Source of the DNA: Methylohalomonas sp964522485
Lineage (GTDB): Bacteria > Pseudomonadota > Gammaproteobacteria > Methylohalomonadales > Methylohalomonadaceae
DNA length: 35,106 bases
Direction: 5' to 3'
Assembly: GCA_964522485.1 (NCBI GenBank)
Contig: CAZFUS010000021.1
Location: 1-35,106 of the forward strand
This document shows positions 10,001-15,842 of this stretch, one piece after another. The position numbers were made by a program, and so were the translations under genes. The stretch's first letter is position 1; the number at the start of each line of letters is the position of its first letter. Below the pieces are notes generated by a model that had not been told where the DNA came from, made no database searches, and saw only the letters and a program-made list of their open reading frames with translations.

Positions 10001-11327
10001 CGCTGTCCGTCTCTTCAATGCCGCTGTCGGATTCTGCTTCCGCAGCTGGCTCGCCGGTCAGCATTTCCCGCAGGATGGTAATGTCTGTGTCGTCGAGAGG
10101 ATTCGTCCAGCAATGATCGGTCATGCATTCGAGCAAACCCTCGGCGGCGGCCCGGCCATCCGGATCGGAGAGATAGGCGCGCACATGAGCTATCCATTGT
10201 TCGATGCAGCTGATCTGAGCCGCGTTCAGATTAGTATCGCTGGCGAGCAGATCCTCAAGCTGTTGTTGCAGTAACAGGCAGACATCCTGCAACCCAAGCT
10301 GATTGCGTTCGGCTGCCGTGTTGGCCAACTTCGCCAGTAGCGCGGTCAGCTGGCTGAGAGTTCCTGGATTGTCGGTTTCGTGGAGTGCACGCGAATCGGA
10401 GAACCGGGCCAGGGCCGGTTCAACTTCACCAACGCTGTCCATTGTGCTGAGATCCGGCTCCGACTCAGTGTCTGTTTCAGTTTCTGTCGGCGCGGCCGCT
10501 GCGAGAATGCCGGTCATGCCCAGCGGACCGCTTTCCAGCGGCGGCGCAAGCCCAAAAATTTCATACAGGACATCCGCATCTGTCTCTCCCAGAGCGCTGG
10601 GCCAGTGCGGGTGTGAAAGATTTTTGACCAGGGCATAGCACGGCGCGGTATCGTCCGGACGCTTGAATATGTTGCGTACGAGTCCAGACCAGGCTGTCAG
10701 CAGGGTTTTCTGCGGATCTGTCAGGACATGACCGCCGGTGGCAATGTCCTCGAGGTTCTGCTGCAGTAACAGGGCGCAATCCTGCAACCCCAGCAATCCG
10801 GCTTCGTTCAGTAGCTCGGCGAAATGTTCGCTGGCACTGATGACGGCCTGCAGGGTGGCAGGTTCATCATCGTCCAGGGCAGCGATGCACTGCGTCAGTG
10901 TATCAAGCCGTGTGTCCAGCTGATCGGCTGGAACACCGGTGACTGTTGCAACCAGCATTTCACGCAGTACTTCTGTATCAACCTCTGCGAGCGACGTGGG
11001 CCAGCAATCCTGCTTGAGGCTGTCGATAAGTGCATCACTGGTCGCGGCGCTGCGACCGCTGTGCAGATAGGCATCGATCTGATCCGGCCAGGCTTGAATG
11101 ATTGCGAGCTGGCGATCCGACAGGGGGGCGGTGTCAGTAGCATCACCGATATTTTGCTGTAGCAGCAGGGCGCAGTCCTGCAGGCCGAGTAGTTCCGCGG
11201 TGGCGGCTGCATCAGCCACTGATTCCAGGGCGTTCTGAAGTGCAGCGATATCGGTGGTAACCACCGTCTGCGTCAGATTTTTCAGGTCCGCGAGGGCGGA
11301 CTGCAGCTGTGTCTGGGCTTCAGTCAT
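7068..11327 (-). CDS. CheA-type hybrid histidine kinase with receiver (ChpA/PilL-like)
   Basis: The 1419-aa protein resembles the large kinases of type IV pilus chemosensory systems. Residues 1-620 hold four related repeats (GLQ-containing cores near 48-128, 179-258, 344-425 and 535-613) separated by acidic linkers. A true HPt domain follows at about 640-745, with phospho-acceptor H689 in AHTIKGAANTVG. The kinase region has a dimerisation/linker part (815-945), an N-box with HILRNAVDHG (1004-1013), a DDGAGLD box, and GRGIGMD (1099-1105). Residues 1135-1275 are CheW-like. Residues 1293-1412 are a receiver with acidic pair D1300/D1301, acceptor D1344 and K1396. It autophosphorylates H689 and passes phosphate to receivers, likely those encoded at 13536-14805 and its own. 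It lies 53 bases after the receptor gene. Confidence 0.92.
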   Translation of the reverse strand: MTEAQTQLQSALADLKNLTQTVVTTDIAALQNALESVADAAATAELLGLQDCALLLQQNIGDATDTAPLSDRQLAIIQAWPDQIDAYLHSGRSAATSDALIDSLKQDCWPTSLAEVDTEVLREMLVATVTGVPADQLDTRLDTLTQCIAALDDDEPATLQAVISASEHFAELLNEAGLLGLQDCALLLQQNLEDIATGGHVLTDPQKTLLTAWSGLVRNIFKRPDDTAPCYALVKNLSHPHWPSALGETDADVLYEIFGLAPPLESGPLGMTGILAAAAPTETETDTESEPDLSTMDSVGEVEPALARFSDSRALHETDNPGTLSQLTALLAKLANTAAERNQLGLQDVCLLLQQQLEDLLASDTNLNAAQISCIEQWIAHVRAYLSDPDGRAAAEGLLECMTDHCWTNPLDDTDITILREMLTGEPAAEAESDSGIEETDSDVTPSAAAEVADPEITPDQAATSVPAGARSQPVSQELIDMLVAEAVQIHEESEQLQTQLQSADCTDALRYDGLSQFANRIGRFAGAAQAAELIGLQQACETFQTIVQNLAARRSPLSGNQTRLLNNWPELVSAYLADPANAATGQALIATLQDDNWPQPLPGEPARALAEQLSAVYISDTVVKDDRLQTATAEDVSLSLPDDINQTLLEGLLEELPGQTEHFSEAIQALASGHGNKQQLERAQRVAHTIKGAANTVGVRGIATLTHQIEDLLVILVEHDRIPSPSLTATLVEAADCLEEMSENLGAQRQETPAGAVQTLQSVLDWVNRLERNGIETMEPEAPPPAAVSDQKDTISDSASERTSTEEEEEQTQVAMLRVPATLIDDLLRMVGETQILTAQLQEKIKQAADQNTSLLEQHELFRQLVGELEQQVDVGGIAYKLAETATGGEFDTLELEQYNELHTITHRLVEAAVDSQELDQDIGQYLSHLDELLIDQSRLQRDVQDLVMRTRMVPIKSIVPRLQRAVRQTCRVTGKQADLYLEGTDTLLDSDILNAVVDPLMHILRNAVDHGIESREDRIRREKPTSGSISLHCGREGTQVIIRCRDDGAGLDGASIRAIAEQHGLIESGQVLSNDELYRLILRPGFSTRTATTQTSGRGIGMDIVSSQLQTIKGSLFIDSAPGQGTEFELRLPISLMTTHGLLVRVRKQVMAISTRGIIRILHPDDGECIEQDGGQRYRIEDEEVDLYQIDDLLRLPRDRRSGERRSRPGLLIREEALDCVVQIEQMIDSRDLVVKPLGPYLKKIRGIVGATILGDGSVVPVLDLPELIRTPQEGLIPEADLADTGIQRSLPVALIVDDSISARRTLAQIIRDAGYDVRTAKDGLEAAGLMEKKRPDIVLTDLEMPRMNGFELASHIRANETTVDIPIMMVTSRSTEKHRQLASKMGIDVYLTKPFSEDTLLLHVHELLERSYAGTN

Positions 11328-11380
11328 TTCGGGCTGCTGTGTTCCGGTTCCCCGCCGCGCTCAGTCAGGAGACAAGACGA

Positions 11381-12811
11381 TTAAAGCATTATCTCCCGGG
11401 TGGAATCATCATCGTCGTAATTGCTGTCGCCACCGGCTTTCGTTTCTTCATCGATTTGGAATACACCGACGGATGCCACCAGAGCCATGGCATTTTCGAC
11501 CAGCTGGTCAGTATAAGCGGACTGTTCCTGCAGATGGTTTCCGGTTTTGCGCACCGTATCCCGGATCAACTGGGTGCGCTCGCGCAGGCGGGTGCTGGTG
11601 TCGGCCTGAGCCGTCGCACCGGCGGCTATTTTCTGCACCATGCGCACGAGTTCCGATGTCGTTGTCTGGGTATGCTTCATCTGTTCGCCGGCTTCAGCAG
11701 CCAGTTTGCTTCCGCCCACCACTTGTGTGATCAGCTCATTCATGGTGCTGACCGTATTCGCGGTTTCCGCCTGGATGTTGTTGACCAGCGTGGCAATCTG
11801 GGACGTGGCTTCACGGGCGTTTTCGGCCAGACGTTGTACTTCGTCGGCGACCACCGCAAATCCGCGGCCGGCCTCGCCAGCCGATGCGGCGTGCATGCTG
11901 GCATTCAACGCCAGAATATGGGTGCGTTCGGAAATGTTGTTGATGAGGTTGACTGCGGTACTGATTTCCTGGGAACGTTCACCGAGACGCTTGATACGTT
12001 TTTCAGTCTCACGAATGGTGTCACGGATGCGATTGATACTTTCGACTGTGTCGTTGACCGATTGCATGGCCGTGGTGGTCATTTCGATCGCCTGATCCGC
12101 GGAACGGTTCGAGGCCTGGGCGAGAGTGGCGATGCGTGACATCATCTCGGTAGCCTTGGTGAGTTCGCTGGCTGTATTTTCGATTTCGGCGCGTTCCTCC
12201 TTGGCAAGCAGCAGCACATTGTCCGACTGCGATTTGACAAGGTTGGAGGCCTCGGCCACATCGCTGGAAATCCGCATGACTTCGTTCAAGACCTTGGCGG
12301 TTTCCGTGGTCATCATGTTCAAGGCGTCTGCTAGCGGGCCTGTGACATCCTCGCTAACCTTGGCGCGGATGGTCAGGTTTTTCTGGGCCAGCTGGGCTAC
12401 AGTCTCAAGCAGGGCGACGATAGAATCATTCAGCTGTTCGTTTTCATCTTCGATGGTTGACAAGGCTGCAACACGTTCACTCAGTATGTTGTCAATGGAA
12501 TCGCCGATTTCCTGAAATTCATCGCCACTTCTGATGCCCATACGTGCATCAAGATCACCTTCGGTGATCTTGACCATGGTACTCTGCAGTCGCTGCAGAG
12601 GCCGGGTCAGTTTGCGCGCGAAATACAGGCAACCGACCGCGGTCAAGGCAATAACAATTATCAGTGCGGCAGCACCGCCGAGCAGCAGGCGGGTCTGGTT
12701 GCCTTCAAGGTTTCCTATGGCGATTAACAAACCGGCTATGACGCATATATAGAAAAAGCTGCCGACAGCTGCGGCAGCAAATATTTTTTGTTTGACCGTC
12801 TGTATTCTCAT
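11381..12811 (-). CDS. Methyl-accepting chemotaxis protein with minimal periplasmic loop (PilJ-like position)
   Basis: The 476-aa receptor has two N-terminal membrane segments (about 11-33 and 42-64) separated by only about eight residues, so there is no room for a periplasmic ligand-binding domain. A HAMP domain follows (65-117) and another HAMP-like helical stretch at 130-180. The long signalling coiled coil has its hairpin tip near 295-325: ERTHILALNASMHAASAGEA, then GRGFAVVADEV. There is no CheR-docking pentapeptide; the C-terminus is acidic. It should signal to the CheW-like protein and the CheA-like kinase in the inner membrane, sensing a cytoplasmic, membrane or partner-protein cue (inferred). 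The position between the CheW gene and the kinase gene is the one PilJ holds in the Pil-Chp cluster. Confidence 0.92.
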   Translation of the reverse strand: MRIQTVKQKIFAAAAVGSFFYICVIAGLLIAIGNLEGNQTRLLLGGAAALIIVIALTAVGCLYFARKLTRPLQRLQSTMVKITEGDLDARMGIRSGDEFQEIGDSIDNILSERVAALSTIEDENEQLNDSIVALLETVAQLAQKNLTIRAKVSEDVTGPLADALNMMTTETAKVLNEVMRISSDVAEASNLVKSQSDNVLLLAKEERAEIENTASELTKATEMMSRIATLAQASNRSADQAIEMTTTAMQSVNDTVESINRIRDTIRETEKRIKRLGERSQEISTAVNLINNISERTHILALNASMHAASAGEAGRGFAVVADEVQRLAENAREATSQIATLVNNIQAETANTVSTMNELITQVVGGSKLAAEAGEQMKHTQTTTSELVRMVQKIAAGATAQADTSTRLRERTQLIRDTVRKTGNHLQEQSAYTDQLVENAMALVASVGVFQIDEETKAGGDSNYDDDDSTREIML

Positions 12812-12871
12812 TATCGCCCCTGTTTTCCGCTACTGCCCAGCCGGCTGTTCGAATGATAACAGTATGCAGTA

Positions 12872-13492
12872 TTATTCATGAGTGGATTGGGATTTATAGG
12901 CTGGCATTAAGTCAGCATTGTCAACGAGAATGCCGGCGTCTGACAGTAATTCTTCGAACAAGCCACGGTGGTCCAGCTCCATCCAGGTATTGCCGCCCAC
13001 ACGATAAGCAGCACCGACATGCGCCCGTAAAACAGCCGGCAGCTCCTGTGGTATGGTCGTCATTTGTGAGTTATCTTGCGGATCAATTTCCAAACCCACG
13101 GGCAAACCGTCGATATAGATAGCGACCGCGAGTTCACCACGGTCAAAGACCAGCAGACGTGCGTCTGTATGTCGTGTGCTGGACTCGTCCAGCCGTTTCA
13201 TGAGATCAAACACCGGTACCAGATTGCCACGCAGGTTGATGATACCCAGCACCCATGCAGCGGTATTCGGTACTTCGTAAATCTGCTCCTGCCGGACCAC
13301 TTCACAAATGGTTTTGTGCTCGATCAGAAAACAGTAATTCTGGATTCGAAAACCATAGCGCATATTGCGCAGATATTCGGCTTTCCCCTCGCTGTCCAGC
13401 AATCCCTGGAACGGATCAAAATGATCCAGGGACTGCCCGACTATTCTTCCGGTCAGATGGCTCAGGCTGGTTTGTTCAGTGTCGTCTGACAT
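12872..13492 (-). CDS. CheW-like coupling protein (PilI-like)
   Basis: The 206-aa protein is a single CheW domain with extensions. Residues 45-75 contain RIQNYCFLIEHKTICEVV, the first beta-barrel strand region. The hallmark VLGIINLRGNLVPVFDL follows, then RLLVFDRGELAVAIYIDGLP. The C-terminal tail is charged and probably flexible. It should link the membrane receptor (next gene) to the CheA-like kinase. It is longer than plain CheW because of about 40 extra N-terminal residues, as seen in PilI-type proteins. It lies 43 bases from the receiver gene before it and 60 from the receptor gene after it, in one transcription direction. Confidence 0.87.
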   Translation of the reverse strand: MSDDTEQTSLSHLTGRIVGQSLDHFDPFQGLLDSEGKAEYLRNMRYGFRIQNYCFLIEHKTICEVVRQEQIYEVPNTAAWVLGIINLRGNLVPVFDLMKRLDESSTRHTDARLLVFDRGELAVAIYIDGLPVGLEIDPQDNSQMTTIPQELPAVLRAHVGAAYRVGGNTWMELDHRGLFEELLSDAGILVDNADLMPAYKSQSTHE

Positions 13493-13535
13493 ATTACCCT
13501 ACGGCTTGGTTGAAACCGAAGTGGAATGAAATACT

Positions 13536-13901
13536 TCAGCCGTAGGCCTTGAGCTGCTCCATGATTTGCTGAGCCGTGTACGGCTTGGAAACCAGATCCT
13601 TGCCACCCTGCATCTTGGCCCAGACACGGTCGGCCTTCTGCCGTTTGCTGCTGACAAAAATTACCGGGATTGCCTGCGTGTCAGGATTGTGTACCAGTGT
13701 GCGGGTTGCTTCGTAGCCGTCCATTTCATCCATGACGATATCCATGAAAATGATATCCGGCCTTTCCTGTTTAGCCCTTTCCACTGCTTCACGTCCATTA
13801 CTGGCGGTAATGACCGTGCAACCTGCGTCGGATACGATCTTGACCAGGTTCGACCGATCGGTCGACGAATCATCGACGATCAAAACCTTGTGAATTGCCA
13901 T
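13536..13901 (-). CDS. Single-domain response regulator (PilH/CheY-like)
   Basis: The 121-aa protein is a complete receiver domain with no output domain. Visible features are the acidic pair in VLIVDDSS (D10/D11), the phospho-acceptor Asp in IIFMDIVMDEMDGYEA, the conserved Ser in VIFVSSKRQKADRVW and the conserved Lys in DLVSKPYTAQ. A strong ribosome binding site (GGAGG, about 7 bases upstream) supports the start. The AKMQGGKDLVSKPY region resembles PilH. It is expected to receive phosphate from the CheA-like kinase and either act on a motor target or serve as a phosphate sink; which role applies cannot be told from sequence. The gene lies between the double-receiver gene and the CheW-like gene. 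Confidence 0.92.
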   Translation of the reverse strand: MAIHKVLIVDDSSTDRSNLVKIVSDAGCTVITASNGREAVERAKQERPDIIFMDIVMDEMDGYEATRTLVHNPDTQAIPVIFVSSKRQKADRVWAKMQGGKDLVSKPYTAQQIMEQLKAYG

Positions 13902-13965
13902 GATAGACCTCCATAACAGCCTTTTACGACATTAGTAACTATCACTTAACAAATACAGCCTAGCC

Positions 13966-14805
13966 TCAAGCCATACCGGCTGGGCTGACTGTACGCGCTT
14001 TCTTCAAGTAATTCTGCACGACTTCCTGGAATACAGCTTCACCGACCGGTTTGATCAGGTAAGTATCACAGCCGGCCAGTTTGCCTTTGATACGATCAGC
14101 GGGTGATGAGTTGCCGGTCAGCATAATGACAGGCGTATCTTTGGCCTGCCCCTGTTTGATTACCCTGCAGATCTCGTAACCATCCACGCCCGGCAGTATC
14201 ACATCCAGAAATATCAGATCGTAATGATTGGTATTTATCAATTCGAAGGCCTCTTCACCCGTTTCCGCGAAGTCGACTTTCTGGGCGAACGGCTTCAGGG
14301 CCTGATCCAGCTGAATACGAACCGGCAGACTGTCATCGACGACCAGAGCGGAATATTGCCGTGGCTGTGTAGCGGCAGCTGTAGGTCGCGGTGGTACTGT
14401 TTCGGCAAGTACTGGCTGCTGCCGGGGCGATGTATTGAGAAAAGCGACATCGTTTTCCAGCCGTAATTCTTTGCCCGACACCTGATCCAGGACACTGATC
14501 AGCCGAGAGGCGATCAACGGCCGCCGAACCTGATAATGATGGGTCTTGAATTCCCGTTTCTGGGAAACCAGCACGGACGGCGGTATGTTCTTGTCGGCCC
14601 TGTCAAGGTTGTCGCGATAGACTCGCCATTCGACCAGCGAGTCCGGTTCATCCGCATTGACCATCAGCACATCCGGCGCAAGCTGCAGCCCGGCCAGTAT
14701 ATAACTGGTCCGCCGTGTCTGTGAATGCGAAAACGCAGCCTGCAGGCGCTTCTGCTCCTGCGGCGGAAGACCGATGATGGCTACAGTGACTGCCGGGCTG
14801 GTCAT
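13966..14805 (-). CDS. Two-domain regulator: degenerate plus canonical receiver
   Basis: The 279-aa protein ends with a normal receiver (about 150-270): acidic pair D157/D158 in ALVVDDSL, acceptor D201 in LIFLDVILPGVDGYEI, Thr/Ser in VIMLTGNSS, and K252 in TYLIKPVGEA. Residues 5-107 look like a second receiver-fold domain that has lost its active site: IIGLPP replaces the acidic pair, VLMVNADEPD stands in the acceptor position, and QVRRPL in the lysine position. A Pro/Ala-rich linker (about 128-148) joins them. The ATG at 14803-14805 is preferred over an in-frame TTG three codons upstream. Its stop is 64 bases from the next receiver gene. It is placed like PilG, but the added pseudo-receiver is unusual, and its job (dimerisation or partner binding) is inferred. 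Confidence 0.85.
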   Translation of the reverse strand: MTSPAVTVAIIGLPPQEQKRLQAAFSHSQTRRTSYILAGLQLAPDVLMVNADEPDSLVEWRVYRDNLDRADKNIPPSVLVSQKREFKTHHYQVRRPLIASRLISVLDQVSGKELRLENDVAFLNTSPRQQPVLAETVPPRPTAAATQPRQYSALVVDDSLPVRIQLDQALKPFAQKVDFAETGEEAFELINTNHYDLIFLDVILPGVDGYEICRVIKQGQAKDTPVIMLTGNSSPADRIKGKLAGCDTYLIKPVGEAVFQEVVQNYLKKARTVSPAGMA

Positions 14806-14820
14806 GATTCTCAAGCGCCT

Positions 14821-15828
14821 TTAGTTTGAGGCGTCCTCCACTACCATGTATACCAACGTCTGATTCAGAAGCTGATAGGCAATCTCGCCAAAGGTCATCG
14901 GACCGAGCATGTGTGCGGTTTGCTTACCTTCCAGTTCCGAATACAGATAATTCAGCACGCAATTGCAGCTGAAAGTGACATCGTGATCCAGCTTGGGCAG
15001 TGCACTGGTGAAAGACTTGACATAATCATCAACCGGTGTTGCCAGTTTGTACTCAACGCCGCTGAATACCGGGGCATAAAATGAGACACTCTTTTTTTCC
15101 TTGTCGATTTCCTGGAACGAGACGTTCAGCTTGGCGCCGGAATAATCTGCCACCAGCGGCTGCTTTGTATCGATATTGTGTTCCAGCAGATAATCGGCGA
15201 AATTCTGCTCAATACCGTTAATCAGAACCTTCTCAGTCGCAAAGCCGGTTTGTGGAAACTCAAAGGTATCGCCATCGCCTTGTTCCTGAATATTGACAAT
15301 GCCGATGTGTGCTGCCTTGCCGGGTTTTAGCGCTACATGCATGACAATCGCATTGTCGGTCGAACTCTCGCCGGTTCCGCCATTAAATACACTGGGTTTG
15401 ACCTTGCCGAGATCATCCAGATGGATACCGGTTACCCAGCCGGCTATCGGTTTGATAAACATGTCTTCGTATTCCGGCGCATGCTGGGCGTATTGCAGAT
15501 GCATTTCGGTCAGCGCCGGTATCAGCAGTATGGTGAAACCGTCTTCCGGTGCATCTTTGGCAATATTATGGATAGTGCCGGTATTGTAGAATTTGATCTG
15601 GATTTTACGCGCCAGGGCCGGATCCAGTTCAGTTACGAAGATTTCATCACGCGTGGTTTTGCCGCCTTGCTGCGACATGAAGTAAGGGATGGATCCCCCG
15701 ATCCAGCGGCCCTTGGGTAGCTGCTTGAGTAACTTTTCTTCACCCGCCAGCCAGAGCACCTTGCCCTTTTCGATAGCGGCTTTCGTCTCTGCCACTGAAC
15801 AAAGTCGCGGTTGCAGAATATCGGACAT
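14821..15828 (-). CDS. Conserved uncharacterised protein in chemosensory operon (possibly FIST-related)
   Basis: The 335-aa soluble protein has no signal peptide or membrane segment. Recognisable blocks are LPKGRWIGGSIPYFMSQQGG near the N-terminus, YEDMFIKPIAGWVTGIHLDD, VFNGGTGESSTDNAIVMHVA, PLVADYSGAKLNVSFQ, VSFYAPVFSGVEYKLA, and a C-terminal FSCNCVLNYLYSELEGK followed by GPMTFGEIAYQLLNQTLVY. The C-terminal Cys-containing block and the repeated glycine-rich strands loosely recall FIST sensory domains, which pair with signalling proteins; this is a weak impression only. I know no characterised member. The ATG at 15826-15828 is chosen because a GGGGGA lies six bases before it. The gene sits 14 bases after the zinc-finger/repeat gene and 15 before the double-receiver gene, so the three are surely co-expressed. 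Confidence 0.8.
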   Translation of the reverse strand: MSDILQPRLCSVAETKAAIEKGKVLWLAGEEKLLKQLPKGRWIGGSIPYFMSQQGGKTTRDEIFVTELDPALARKIQIKFYNTGTIHNIAKDAPEDGFTILLIPALTEMHLQYAQHAPEYEDMFIKPIAGWVTGIHLDDLGKVKPSVFNGGTGESSTDNAIVMHVALKPGKAAHIGIVNIQEQGDGDTFEFPQTGFATEKVLINGIEQNFADYLLEHNIDTKQPLVADYSGAKLNVSFQEIDKEKKSVSFYAPVFSGVEYKLATPVDDYVKSFTSALPKLDHDVTFSCNCVLNYLYSELEGKQTAHMLGPMTFGEIAYQLLNQTLVYMVVEDASN

Positions 15829-15842
15829 TATCATTCCCCCAC

